Source: an uncultured bacterium (lineage in GTDB: Bacteria > Bacillota > Clostridia > Lachnospirales > Lachnospiraceae). From it: a stretch of DNA of 56,060 nucleotides. The notes beneath the pieces are model-generated. The model did not search any database. It worked only from the letters and a program-made list of their open reading frames with translations, and had not been told where the DNA came from. Positions 39,595 to 49,331 of the stretch are shown piece by piece; position 1 is the stretch's first letter, and each line of letters starts with the position of its first letter. A program made the translations under genes and the position numbers. The stretch is from positions 1 to 56,060 of the forward strand of contig CAJMQE010000015.1 of assembly GCA_905215405.1 (NCBI GenBank), read 5' to 3'.

Positions 39595-42500
39595 TTGAAA
39601 AGAAAAATGAAAACGATGGATGGTAATACGGCGGCAGCGCATGTTTCCTATGCATTTACTGAAGTTGCTGCGATCTATCCAATTACACCTTCATCTCCAA
39701 TGGCCGATTATACGGATCAGTGGGCGACAGAAGGTAGAAAGAATATTTTTGGCAATACGGTACAATTGACAGAAATGCAGTCGGAAGCAGGCGCAGCTGG
39801 TGCATTTCATGGCTCCTTAACAGCGGGGGCCCTGACGACGACTTATACAGCATCCCAGGGCCTTCTTCTGATGCTTCCAAATATGTATAAGGTGGCTGGT
39901 GAACTTTTACCAGGGGTTATGGATGTCTCAGCCAGAACAATAGCCAGCCATGCACTGTCCATATTTGGAGATCATCAGGATATTTATGCATGTAGACAGT
40001 CTGGTTTTGGTATGCTGGTCAGCAACAGCGTGCAGGAAGTTATGGATCTGGGAGCAGTAGCTCATCTGGCAGCGATTGAGGGCAGAGTTCCATTTATGCA
40101 TATTTTCGATGGATTCCGTACATCCCATGAAATTCAGAAGATCGAGATGTGGGATTATGAGGATCTGAAAGAAATGTGCAATATGGATGCGGTACAGGAA
40201 TTCAGGAAGAGAGCATTAAATCCAGAACATCCTGTATTAAGAGGTTCCGCACAGAATCCTGATATTTTTTTCCAGTACCGTGAAGCATGTAATAAATATT
40301 ACGATGCAGTACCAGGTGTCGTTAGCAAATATTTGGATAAGGTCAATAAGAAAATTGGCACCGATTATAAGCTCTTTAATTATTATGGAGCAAAGGATGC
40401 TACGCATATTATCGTTGCCATGGGTTCTGTTTGTGAGACGATCGAGGAAACTGTCGATTACCTGAACGCACATGGAGAAAAGACGGGCTTAATAAAAGTT
40501 CATCTCTATCGTCCGTTTTGTGCACAGCATCTGGTTGATGAGATACCAAAGACTGTACAGACAATCAGTGTCCTAGACAGAACAAAAGAGCCGGGTTCTC
40601 TTGGTGAACCACTTTATCTGGATGTGGTAGCAGCCTTAAAAGATAGTAAATTCGAAAACGTGAAAGTGTTCAATGGCCGTTACGGACTGAGTTCAAAAAA
40701 TACCACACCTGCGGATATTGTTTCTGTATATCGCAATGAAGAGAAAAAGAACTTTACGATCAGTATTACTGATGACGTGACACATTTGTCCCTGGAAAAC
40801 AAGGAGAATCCGGATACCTCGGATAAAGATACGACCTGCTGTAAATTCTGGGGCCTTGGTGCGGATGGTACGGTAGGTGCAAATAAGAATTCCATTAAGA
40901 TCATTGGGGATCACACGGATATGTATGCGCAGGCCTATTTCGATTATGATTCCAAAAAATCTGGTGGTATTACGGTTTCTCATTTGCGATTTGGTAAAAC
41001 ACCAATCAGATCGACATATCTGGTCGATAAAGCGGATTTTGTTGCGTGTCACTGCCAGGCATATCTGAATAAATATAAGATGGTCGAAGATATCAAGGAC
41101 GGAGGCACATTTCTGCTCAATTGCGAATGGGGACCAGATGAGGCTGGAAACCATCTTCCAGATTCAGCAAAGAAATATATTGCAGAGCATGATATTCATT
41201 TTTACATTATCAATGGTATTAAAATTGGTCGTGAGATTGGTCTGGGAGGCCGGATCAATACAATCTTACAGTCTGCATTTTTCAAATTGACAGACATAAT
41301 CCCATATGAGGAAGCTGTTGGATATATGAAAGAGGCAGCGACAAAATCTTACTCAAAAAAGGGCGAAGACATTGTTAAAATGAATCATGATGCCATCGAT
41401 CGTGGTGGACAGGAAATGGTCGAAGTAAAAGTGCCGGCAGAATGGGCGAAAGCGGGAGAAAAGGATCCGGATGGATTCCAGCATCCTACAAAGGATGGTA
41501 CGGACAATCTGAAACGTCCTGTTTATGTTGGAGAAAAAGAGAAGTATACAGTTGGAGATTTCGTTGAACAGATCCAGAAACCAATCAACGCATTTCGTGG
41601 GGATGAACTCCCTGTTTCTACTTTTATAAAGATTGCAGATGGTACATTCCCTCAAGGTACCGCCGCATTTGAAAAACGTGGAATCGCTGTAGAGGTCCCA
41701 TGTTGGAATGAGGATACCTGTATTCAGTGTAATCAGTGTGTCTATGTTTGCCCGCATTCGGTCATTCGGCCAGTTGTAATGACGGAAGAGGAAAGAAAAA
41801 ATGCTCCGTCAGATATGAAAGTGAAACCAATGACGGGAATGCCAGGATATTATTATGCGATGACGATTTCTACAATGGATTGTACAGGCTGTGGCTCCTG
41901 CGTGGTTTCCTGCATTGGAAATAAGAAGGATCCAACAACGCTGACAATGCAGTCCATGGATTCCCAGGCACATGAGCAGAGTATCTTCGATTGGGGAGAA
42001 ACGATTGCGGTCAAAGATGAAGCAGTAGAAAAGTTTAAACGCTCTACGGTAAAAGGTAGTCAGTTCTTACAGCCATTACTGGAATATTCAGGTGCCTGTG
42101 CCGGATGTGGGGAAACACCATATGCGAAACTGATCACACAGTTATATGGAGACAGAATGTATATTGCAAACGCTACAGGTTGTACGTCAATCTGGGCAGG
42201 CTCTGCGCCATCAACTCCATATACGTTCAACAGAGAAGGAAGAGGCCCCGCATGGGCGAACTCGCTGTTCGAGGATAATGCGGAATTTGGTTATGGTATG
42301 AAACTGGCTCATGATGCAAGAAGAGCTGCATTGAAAAATTTACTGGAGAAAATAGAGAAGGAAACGGATAATGAAGATCTGGTTTCTGCAATCCAGAAAT
42401 ATGAGGAAACATTTGGTGACAGCATAGAAAATGAAAAGGTCGTCAAAGAAATGATTCCAATGCTGGAAAAATGTAAATGTGAAGAGGCGAAAGAAGTTCT

Positions 42501-43176
42501 TGCTGATAAAGACATCCTTTCCAAGAAATCGGTCTGGATCTTTGGTGGTGATGGATGGGCATATGATATTGGCTATGGTGGTCTGGATCATGTTCTTGCA
42601 TCGGGCAGAGATGTCAATGTCATGGTATATGATACAGAAGTATATTCCAATACTGGTGGACAGGCATCGAAATCAACACCAATGGGTGCCATCGCACAAT
42701 TTGCAGCAGGTGGTAAGGAAGTCAAGAAAAAAGACCTTGCAGCAATTGCCATGAGCTATGGATATATTTATGTTGCTCAGATCTCCCAGGGGGCAAATTC
42801 TGCACAGATGGTAAAGGCGATTATTGAAGCAGAGAGTTACCCGGGTCCTTCACTGATCATTGCATATGCACCATGTATCAATCATGGTATTCGTACCGGT
42901 ATGTCGACCGCCCAGATCGAGGAAAAACTGGCAGTTGACACCGGATACTGGAATATTTTCCGCTATGATCCAAGGAAGAAGGAACAGGGCGAGAACCCAT
43001 TGACGCTCGATTGTAAAGCACCTTCGAAAGAATATCAGGATTTCCTGATGGGTGAGAACAGATATATCAATCTGAAAAAGAAAAATCCAGAACATGCAAA
43101 AGAATTATTTGAGCAGGCTGAGAAAGATGCAAAAGCGAGATATGATATGTTAAAATTCCGCTCTGAAAATCAGTAA
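39595..43176 (+). CDS. nifJ: pyruvate:ferredoxin (flavodoxin) oxidoreductase
   Basis: 1193 aa, the single-chain homodimeric form. TTG start with a GAGAGGTAG SD; ATG 39607 is an alternative. It converts pyruvate and CoA to acetyl-CoA, CO2 and reduced ferredoxin with thiamine diphosphate. Visible parts: N-terminal pyrimidine-binding domain (AYPITPSSPMADYTDQW-like), two 4Fe-4S motifs (CIQCNQCVYVCP from about 709, CTGCGSCVVSC from about 763), a Cys pair CAGCGE (about 834) for the third cluster, and TPP-binding GGDGWAYDIGYGGLDH with YSNTGGQ. Central to fermentative energy metabolism; acetyl-CoA also feeds the fab operon. Confidence 0.97.
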   Translation: MKRKMKTMDGNTAAAHVSYAFTEVAAIYPITPSSPMADYTDQWATEGRKNIFGNTVQLTEMQSEAGAAGAFHGSLTAGALTTTYTASQGLLLMLPNMYKVAGELLPGVMDVSARTIASHALSIFGDHQDIYACRQSGFGMLVSNSVQEVMDLGAVAHLAAIEGRVPFMHIFDGFRTSHEIQKIEMWDYEDLKEMCNMDAVQEFRKRALNPEHPVLRGSAQNPDIFFQYREACNKYYDAVPGVVSKYLDKVNKKIGTDYKLFNYYGAKDATHIIVAMGSVCETIEETVDYLNAHGEKTGLIKVHLYRPFCAQHLVDEIPKTVQTISVLDRTKEPGSLGEPLYLDVVAALKDSKFENVKVFNGRYGLSSKNTTPADIVSVYRNEEKKNFTISITDDVTHLSLENKENPDTSDKDTTCCKFWGLGADGTVGANKNSIKIIGDHTDMYAQAYFDYDSKKSGGITVSHLRFGKTPIRSTYLVDKADFVACHCQAYLNKYKMVEDIKDGGTFLLNCEWGPDEAGNHLPDSAKKYIAEHDIHFYIINGIKIGREIGLGGRINTILQSAFFKLTDIIPYEEAVGYMKEAATKSYSKKGEDIVKMNHDAIDRGGQEMVEVKVPAEWAKAGEKDPDGFQHPTKDGTDNLKRPVYVGEKEKYTVGDFVEQIQKPINAFRGDELPVSTFIKIADGTFPQGTAAFEKRGIAVEVPCWNEDTCIQCNQCVYVCPHSVIRPVVMTEEERKNAPSDMKVKPMTGMPGYYYAMTISTMDCTGCGSCVVSCIGNKKDPTTLTMQSMDSQAHEQSIFDWGETIAVKDEAVEKFKRSTVKGSQFLQPLLEYSGACAGCGETPYAKLITQLYGDRMYIANATGCTSIWAGSAPSTPYTFNREGRGPAWANSLFEDNAEFGYGMKLAHDARRAALKNLLEKIEKETDNEDLVSAIQKYEETFGDSIENEKVVKEMIPMLEKCKCEEAKEVLADKDILSKKSVWIFGGDGWAYDIGYGGLDHVLASGRDVNVMVYDTEVYSNTGGQASKSTPMGAIAQFAAGGKEVKKKDLAAIAMSYGYIYVAQISQGANSAQMVKAIIEAESYPGPSLIIAYAPCINHGIRTGMSTAQIEEKLAVDTGYWNIFRYDPRKKEQGENPLTLDCKAPSKEYQDFLMGENRYINLKKKNPEHAKELFEQAEKDAKARYDMLKFRSENQ

Positions 43177-43198
43177 TTATAGATATAAATAGAAAAAA

Positions 43199-43239
43199 AG
43201 AACAATACTGATGTTAGTGCACAGTATTGTTCTTTTTTA
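43199..43239 (+). terminator. bidirectional terminator between nifJ and the lipoprotein gene
   Basis: A perfect 12-bp stem, AGAACAATACTG / CAGTATTGTTCT, has A7 before it and T6 after it, so it can stop transcription from both convergent genes. Confidence 0.9.
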
Positions 43240-43285
43240 TTTTGTATCTGCATGCTTTTTATAATTGCATGCAGATAGTTAAATT

Positions 43286-43942
43286 TTATTTGCTACGCTT
43301 GATCGTAATATTGCCGAGGTTGACTTTTTCCCAAAGATCGGTATTTGTCTTAATATTATGAGAGTCGCGGATGCTCTGGTAATAAGATCCATCTGTTCCA
43401 GTATCATCCTGTGTAATGATGTTCTGACTGATCAGACTCTGGTTATATTTATCGACCATTGCGCTCTTGGTCACCGCATTCAGAATATCATCGCTTGTAA
43501 GACCGGTTACTTCTTTCTGGTAATCCGTCATATCGTCATATTGATCAGAAGCAGTAGAAGATGCAGTCTGAAATTCACTGCTGCTCATCGTTATATTTTC
43601 TTTGAGGGCAAGGTTATACAGGATTTCTGTATAAATGGCCTGCTCAAGTGCCTGATCTCTGGCATATACCGACATAAAGACACCATTTACATGAATGTTC
43701 CAGTAACTTTTGGGATCTTTATCATTGTAGATCATAGCCTGTCCTTCAACGGTGTTTTCCATTACCATGATGTAATACATCATATCTTTCATTGTTAGCG
43801 TTGTATTATCAACTGTTACAACATTCTCATCCATGTGTTTTGTAACATCAAATTTTTTCTTACATCCTGTCACACCGATACAAACGGTCAGTGTCAGAAT
43901 AAGGACCATTGTTTTCGTAATGCGTCTGCTTTGTGTTTTCAT
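43286..43942 (-). CDS. lipoprotein, SurA/PrsA-N-like
   Basis: 218 aa from the ATG at 43942 with an AAGGGGG SD. An ORF start at 43984 lies upstream of this SD. A basic start, hydrophobic helix and lipobox VTGC place the acylated Cys at 27. The mature part is helical (DMMYYIMVMENTVEGQAM, QALEQAIYTEILYNLAL), similar to the N-terminal chaperone region of SurA/PrsA proteins, and no parvulin isomerase domain follows. The C-terminal GNITIKRSK is short. A folding helper or substrate-capture role is possible (inference). Confidence 0.7.
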   Translation of the reverse strand: MKTQSRRITKTMVLILTLTVCIGVTGCKKKFDVTKHMDENVVTVDNTTLTMKDMMYYIMVMENTVEGQAMIYNDKDPKSYWNIHVNGVFMSVYARDQALEQAIYTEILYNLALKENITMSSSEFQTASSTASDQYDDMTDYQKEVTGLTSDDILNAVTKSAMVDKYNQSLISQNIITQDDTGTDGSYYQSIRDSHNIKTNTDLWEKVNLGNITIKRSK

Positions 43943-44026
43943 AAGGAATTCCCCCTTTTTATCATATCGTATCTCTCCTGACAAAAATTATAACATAGTT
44001 TCCAAAAAGTTTGTGAATAAATTTCT

Positions 44027-45508
44027 TTGGAAGAGGAAAATATAGGTACTGACTTAAATTGTATCGAAAAAAGGAAGAATGGATGGTGTGTAGTTCAGAT
44101 GGATAATTTAACAGCGTCAGCACAGCAGAATGTGGAGCAGATGAAAAAAATGCTGCGCGTCGACAAAAACTTTGATATCCTGTACAGAACATTGGAAATT
44201 GGAGGAAAAACAGCAGGCTTTTTCTTCATAGATGCATTTGTACAGGAAGATATGGTAGAGAAGCTCATGCAGTTTTTCTATTCTTTAAAACCCGAAGATT
44301 TAAAAGATGAGCATACATTTATGAAAAAGGGGATGCCATATACTGAAATCAATGAATTAAGTACTTATGAAGAGGCATTGACGAATATTCTGATGGGCCA
44401 GACCGTCGTATTTATTGATGGCTTTGAGAAGGCCATTACGATCGATTGCAGGACCTATCCGATGCGTAGTGTATCAGAACCATGGAAAGACAGAGTATTA
44501 AAAGGCTCAAGAGATGGCTTTGTAGAAACGATGATTCACAATGTCGGACTGATCCGTCGTAGAATCAGGGATCCGCTTTTTTCTACTGAGATTTTAGGGG
44601 TCGGTGAAAGATCAAGATCCGATGTCGCATTGTGTTATATTGAAGATAAAGTGGATAAAAAATTTCTGGATGATCTGCGGAAGAAAATTCAGAATATCAA
44701 AGTGGAAGCACTGACAATGAATGTGCAGAGTCTGGCTGAATGTCTGTTGGAACGCAAATGGATCAATCCGTTCCCAAAGTTCAAATATTCAGAAAGACCG
44801 GATACGGCTGCAGCATCCATACTAGATGGAAATATTGTTGTTATTGTCGATAATTCTCCGGCAGTCATGATCCTTCCAACATCTGTATTTGATGTACTTG
44901 AAGAGGCAGATGATTTCTATTTTCCACCACTCGTTGGTACGTATATGAGAATGACACGATTTCTGATCACTATTCTAACGGTAATTGTGACACCGGTCTG
45001 GTTACTGTTGCTTAATAATCCAGAGTGGATTCCGCAGTGGCTCGATTTTATCAAGATCACAGATGATATAACGGTACCGGTTATTGTACAGCTTTTGATC
45101 CTAGAAATTGCAGTTGATGGATTGCGTATGGCAGCAGTCAATACGCCCAATATGTTGTCCACTCCGCTCAGCCTTGTAGCTGGTATTGTCGTCGGAGAAT
45201 ATGCGGTCTCGAGTGGATGGTTCAATCAGGAGAGCCTGCTTTATATGGCATTTGTTTCAGTGGCCACGTATTCCCAGGCAAGTTTTGAGATGGGGTATGC
45301 TTTGAAATTCATGAGAATTGTTATTTTACTGCTTACCGCATGGCTGAATCTGACCGGTTTGATCATTGGACTGGTATTCTGCTTTATCTGTGTTGCATTT
45401 AACAATACATTGTCGGGGAAGAGTTATCTCTATCCATTGATTCCATGGAAGTGGGAGCGTCTGAAGAGAAAACTGTTCCGGTTGCGTCTGCCGCATGGCA
45501 ATAAGTAG
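44027..45508 (+). CDS. spoVAF: SpoVAF / GerA-family spore membrane protein
   Basis: 493 aa from TTG 44027; ATG 44099 is an alternative, and neither has a strong SD. The N-terminal soluble GerA domain (about 30-290) contains VGERSRSDVALCYIED and MNVQSLAECLLE. The C-terminal membrane part (about 295-465) has the family turn PPLVGTYMRMTRF and FNNTLSGKSYLYPLIPW. GerA-family proteins act in germinant response, and SpoVAF acts with the SpoVA channel. No other spoVA or gerB/C gene is nearby. It is divergent from the lipoprotein gene with only 85 bases between. Confidence 0.85.
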   Translation: MEEENIGTDLNCIEKRKNGWCVVQMDNLTASAQQNVEQMKKMLRVDKNFDILYRTLEIGGKTAGFFFIDAFVQEDMVEKLMQFFYSLKPEDLKDEHTFMKKGMPYTEINELSTYEEALTNILMGQTVVFIDGFEKAITIDCRTYPMRSVSEPWKDRVLKGSRDGFVETMIHNVGLIRRRIRDPLFSTEILGVGERSRSDVALCYIEDKVDKKFLDDLRKKIQNIKVEALTMNVQSLAECLLERKWINPFPKFKYSERPDTAAASILDGNIVVIVDNSPAVMILPTSVFDVLEEADDFYFPPLVGTYMRMTRFLITILTVIVTPVWLLLLNNPEWIPQWLDFIKITDDITVPVIVQLLILEIAVDGLRMAAVNTPNMLSTPLSLVAGIVVGEYAVSSGWFNQESLLYMAFVSVATYSQASFEMGYALKFMRIVILLLTAWLNLTGLIIGLVFCFICVAFNNTLSGKSYLYPLIPWKWERLKRKLFRLRLPHGNK

Positions 45509-45660
45509 CAATCTGTCTTATGGCAACAAGTAGTAATGAGAAGAAATGCAAATATAAGTGGAAAGCTGTTCGTAGAAAAAATGTAACAAATCTAAGAGAA
45601 AATTGTTTTTACCTGCTAAATGGCAGATAGCATAAAAAGAAAAAAAGATAAGGAGGAACT

Positions 45661-46911
45661 ATGGAAACATTTATTAAAGAAGTAAAGGGAAGAGAAGTAC
45701 TGGACTCAAGAGGAAATCCAACGGTAGAAGCACAGGTGGAACTTTATGATGGAACGATTGGTCTTGGCATTGCACCAAGTGGCGCTTCAACAGGACATTT
45801 CGAGGCACTGGAGCTAAGAGATCAGGATCCAGCCAGATACAATGGTAAAGGCGTTTTAAAAGCGGTTGAAAATGTAAATAAGGAAATTAATGCACTCCTT
45901 GCAAACGTCAATATATGTAACATCACCAAAATAGATAAAATGTTATTAAGTCTGGATGGAACAGATGAGAAAAAAAGAATTGGTGCCAATGCGATTCTGG
46001 CTGTCTCCATTGCAGCTGCAAACGCTGCAGCTCAGGCATGTGGGATGCCGGTATACCGCTATATTGGAGGAGTTGCAGGAAATAAACTGCCAGTGCCAAT
46101 GATGAACATTTTAAATGGTGGTGCACATTCGAAGAATTCACTTGATATTCAGGAATTTATGATCATGCCAATCGGAGCTTGCTGCTTTCGAGAAGGCATG
46201 CGCTGGTGCGCGGAAGTTTATCATACGCTTGCAAAAATTTTGGACAGTCGTGGAATGGCAACTGCAGTAGGAGATGAGGGTGGCTTTGCACCGGATGTAG
46301 ATTCTGCTGAGACAACGATTGATCTGATCCTTGAGGCAATTGAAAAAGCAGGATATTCCTATGGCAGGGATAATCAATTTATGATTGCAATCGATGCTGC
46401 TTCAAGTGAGTGGAAGAGTGACAACGACTATCTGTTGCCAAAGAGCGGACAGCGTTTTACAACATTGGAACTGATTGAATACTGGGAGAAGATTGTTGAA
46501 AAATATCCTATCTTTTCAATTGAAGATCCACTTGATGAAGAAGACTGGGAAGGCTGGAGAATTCTGACAAGTAAAATTGGAGATAAGGTAATTCTGGTCG
46601 GAGATGATCTGTTTGTAACAAATGCGCTACGTCTGCAGAAAGGAATCGATAACTGCTGTGGAAATGCAATTTTGATTAAACCAAATCAGATCGGTAGCAT
46701 CTATGAGACTATGAAGACAGTACAACTGGCAAAAGAGAATGGCTTTAAGACGATCATGAGCCATAGAAGTGGAGAAACCGAAGATACGATTATAGCGGAT
46801 CTTGCAGTGGGATTAAATACCGGTTATATCAAAACAGGTGCACCTTGCAGAGGAGAAAGAACAGCCAAATATAATCGTCTTTTACGCATTGAAGAAGAAC
46901 TGGAAGAATAA
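45661..46911 (+). CDS. eno: enolase
   Basis: 416 aa with an AAGGAGGA SD. It interconverts 2-phosphoglycerate and phosphoenolpyruvate. It starts VKGREVLDSRGNPTVEA. PMMNILNGGAHSKNSLDIQE, the metal ligands in DAAS, SIEDPLDEEDW and GDDLFVTN, and the active-site KPNQIGS and SHRSGETED are all present. The length is close to the usual 420-430 aa. Single gene with no glycolytic neighbours. Confidence 0.97.
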   Translation: METFIKEVKGREVLDSRGNPTVEAQVELYDGTIGLGIAPSGASTGHFEALELRDQDPARYNGKGVLKAVENVNKEINALLANVNICNITKIDKMLLSLDGTDEKKRIGANAILAVSIAAANAAAQACGMPVYRYIGGVAGNKLPVPMMNILNGGAHSKNSLDIQEFMIMPIGACCFREGMRWCAEVYHTLAKILDSRGMATAVGDEGGFAPDVDSAETTIDLILEAIEKAGYSYGRDNQFMIAIDAASSEWKSDNDYLLPKSGQRFTTLELIEYWEKIVEKYPIFSIEDPLDEEDWEGWRILTSKIGDKVILVGDDLFVTNALRLQKGIDNCCGNAILIKPNQIGSIYETMKTVQLAKENGFKTIMSHRSGETEDTIIADLAVGLNTGYIKTGAPCRGERTAKYNRLLRIEEELEE

Positions 46912-46939
46912 GAAATCGATACGTCTGTAATCCATCTGT

Positions 46940-46973
46940 CTGCCCTCAAAGTGCCATAAATGGCGGAGGGCAG
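46940..46973 (+). repeat. G+C-rich hairpin downstream of eno, no T run
   Basis: CTGCCCTC pairs with GAGGGCAG, with an inner stem GCCA-TAAA-TGGC. No T run follows, so it is not a standard intrinsic terminator. It may be an mRNA-stability hairpin for eno. Confidence 0.55.
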
Positions 46974-46984
46974 GGAGAATAGGG

Positions 46985-47013
46985 TTTACAAGATTTTCAA
47001 TTTATGATACGAT
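46985..47013 (+). promoter_or_regulatory. candidate sigma-A promoter between eno and the 80-aa protein
   Basis: TTTACA (46985-46990), 17-bp spacer, TACGAT (47008-47013). The transcript would begin near 47020. Confidence 0.4.
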
Positions 47014-47057
47014 ACATTCATATCAGTAAACTATGAATTGGTATGGATGTATTTTTA
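47012..47057 (+). terminator. weak terminator-like hairpin
   Basis: ATACATTCATA pairs with TATGGATGTAT (one G-U), followed by TTTTTAT. It overlaps the candidate -10 box before it, so it is either the eno terminator or an operator-like element. Bases 46912-47188 hold nothing else I can name. Confidence 0.4.
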
Positions 47058-47188
47058 TATCTGGTTATAAGTTATTTATATAGAAGAAACACATTTCACA
47101 CCGTTATACTGAACAAAGAGGAAAAGGCACTGGATGTACATTTTTCGTATTTTTAGGTACAATTGATGCATTGAAAGGAATTAAGAAC

Positions 47189-47431
47189 ATGGATGGAAAA
47201 TTAAAAAGAGAATTATTTGAACAGATCGACCAGTATGTAACAGAAAAGCAGCTGGCAGATCCACAGGCAAAACTGGCAGAATTAATGAAGCCACAGGTCG
47301 AAAAACTTGCAAAAGAGCACGGAATCGATATGATCGATCTGTTTGTAGCATATATGGATCACGTAGCAAAGAGCAGAAAAACGATGTCGCTTGTTTCAGA
47401 AAGCGATAATCAGGACATTAAGCACTTTTGA
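47189..47431 (+). CDS. small helical protein, unknown
   Basis: 80 aa from ATG 47189 with an AAAGGAA SD; a TTG at 47171 would run through that SD. Soluble and highly helical (LKRELFEQIDQYVTEKQ, AKLAELMKPQVEKLAKEHG). No Cys, motif or signal peptide. It lies 116 bases before the Rrf2-type regulator on the same strand. Function unknown. Confidence 0.6.
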   Translation: MDGKLKRELFEQIDQYVTEKQLADPQAKLAELMKPQVEKLAKEHGIDMIDLFVAYMDHVAKSRKTMSLVSESDNQDIKHF

Positions 47432-47547
47432 TCGAAAGGTCATAAGTGCTTTTCATAAGTAAAATGATAAGAAGCAGCAATAGCTGACTGGAAGTGCAGA
47501 TCATATTTTCGTGCAGCTTCTGGGCACAATAAGGAGGAGAATACAAA

Positions 47548-47982
47548 ATGAAGATTTCAACAAAAGGCAGATATGCATTAAGAATGATGCTCGATCTCGC
47601 AATAAATGATAATGGAGAATATATACCAATTAAGGCAATTGCAGCACGACAGGAGATTTCAGAAAAATATCTTGAACAGATCATCTCAATCCTCAGCAGA
47701 GCTGGATTTGTAATCAGCGTCAGAGGGGCACAAGGCGGATATAAATTGGCAAGAAAACCGGAAGAATATACAGTCGGTATGATCCTGAGACTGACAGAAG
47801 GAAGTCTTGCACCTGTTGCATGTCTGGATCGTGAGATGAATGACTGCGATAGAGCAGAAAACTGTGCAACACTGCCACTGTGGAAAGAGTTATATGAAGC
47901 AATTAATAATGTTGTAGATCATAAGACACTTGCAGATCTTGTAGATAATTACAATGCAACAGTTCAGAATTATGTGATCTAG
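47548..47982 (+). CDS. Rrf2-family regulator (IscR/CymR-like)
   Basis: 144 aa with an AAGGAGGAG SD. The winged helix-turn-helix is MKISTKGRYALRMMLDLA, QEISEKYLEQIISIL and VRGAQGGYKLAR. Three Cys at 92, 100 and 106 (ACLDREMNDC, DRAENC) match the 2Fe-2S-binding positions of IscR, which CymR lacks. It therefore probably senses Fe-S status or oxidative stress. No isc/suf genes lie in the window, so targets are unknown. Confidence 0.88.
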   Translation: MKISTKGRYALRMMLDLAINDNGEYIPIKAIAARQEISEKYLEQIISILSRAGFVISVRGAQGGYKLARKPEEYTVGMILRLTEGSLAPVACLDREMNDCDRAENCATLPLWKELYEAINNVVDHKTLADLVDNYNATVQNYVI

Positions 47983-48118
47983 TAATTTGTAAAGGTAGTA
48001 CAAGGGCGTATTCGCAGGCCTTACATAAAAAGAACTTGTAATGAGGTAGTGCGTTGAAGTATAATCAACAGATAATTGTAAGATAATACAAAATCTACTT
48101 GATAAGAAAGGGATTACT

Positions 48119-49222
48119 ATGGCTGGTTCTACATATGGAAAAATATTCAGAGTTACAACTTGGGGCGAATCTCATGGAAAGGGACTTGGCGTTGTGGTTG
48201 ACGGGTGTCCGGCAGGACTCTCATTATGTGAGGATGATATTCAGAAATATCTGGACAGGAGAAAGCCTGGACAGTCAAAATATACCACACCAAGAAAAGA
48301 AGCCGATGCGGTCGAAATCCTTTCAGGCGTATTTGAAGGAAAGACGACTGGAACACCGATTTCCATGATTGTTCATAATAAGACACAAAGATCACAGGAT
48401 TATTCTGAAATCGCAGGTTACTATAGACCAGGACATGCGGATTATACATTTGATCAGAAGTATGGATTTAGGGACTATCGAGGTGGTGGTCGTTCATCAG
48501 GAAGAGAAACCATTGGCAGGGTCGCAGCTGGCGCAGTAGCAATGAAAATCTTGTCGCAGCTTGGAATTACTGTGAATGCATATGCAAAGGCGATTGGTGG
48601 TATTGAAATCGATTATGATCGTTTTGATATGACCGCAGCGCAAAATAACGCATTTTATATGCCGGATGAAAAAGCAGCAGCACAGGTGGAGACATATGCA
48701 CTTGAAAAAATCCAGCAGCAGGATTCTATGGGCGGTGTAATTGAATGTGTTGTAAAGAATATGGTTCCGGGAATTGGAGAACCGGTCTTTGATAAATTAG
48801 ATGCCTGCCTTGCGAAAGCCATTATGTCAATTGGAGCAGTCAAGGGCTTTGAGGTAGGAGATGGGTTTGAGGCTGCCAGCATGACAGGAAGTCAGAATAA
48901 TGACAACTTCCGTTGCGATGAGCAGGGAAATGTCTACAAAGAGAGCAATCATGCGGGTGGAATTCTTGGAGGCATGAGCGATGGTACTGATATCATATTC
49001 CGTGCGGCAGTTAAGCCAACACCATCCATTGCCAAAGTACAGAAAACAATCAGCAGTCAGGGAGACAATATTGACGTTTCTATCAAAGGACGCCATGACC
49101 CAATGATTGTGCCAAGGGCAGTTGTTGTCGTGGAAACCATGACTGCAATTACACTCGTTGATCTTCTTTTTGAAGGTATGACATCAAGGATGGATAGAAT
49201 AACAGAATTCTTTCAACGATAA
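48119..49222 (+). CDS. aroC: chorismate synthase
   Basis: 367 aa with an AAAGGGA SD. It converts EPSP to chorismate using reduced FMN, the last shikimate step. Signatures are FRVTTWGESHGKGLGVVVDG, RPGHADYTFDQKYGFRDYRG, GGRSSGRET and SNHAGGILGG. The length is typical. It stands alone here, with other aromatic genes absent. Confidence 0.96.
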   Translation: MAGSTYGKIFRVTTWGESHGKGLGVVVDGCPAGLSLCEDDIQKYLDRRKPGQSKYTTPRKEADAVEILSGVFEGKTTGTPISMIVHNKTQRSQDYSEIAGYYRPGHADYTFDQKYGFRDYRGGGRSSGRETIGRVAAGAVAMKILSQLGITVNAYAKAIGGIEIDYDRFDMTAAQNNAFYMPDEKAAAQVETYALEKIQQQDSMGGVIECVVKNMVPGIGEPVFDKLDACLAKAIMSIGAVKGFEVGDGFEAASMTGSQNNDNFRCDEQGNVYKESNHAGGILGGMSDGTDIIFRAAVKPTPSIAKVQKTISSQGDNIDVSIKGRHDPMIVPRAVVVVETMTAITLVDLLFEGMTSRMDRITEFFQR

Positions 49223-49331
49223 AATGAGCGTAAATACCATGTCTTTATAAATATTTTATAGGAAATATGGTTGAAAAAGACTGTCATATTCTGTATACTT
49301 AGAATGTTAACAGAAGAAATGAGGAAATATT

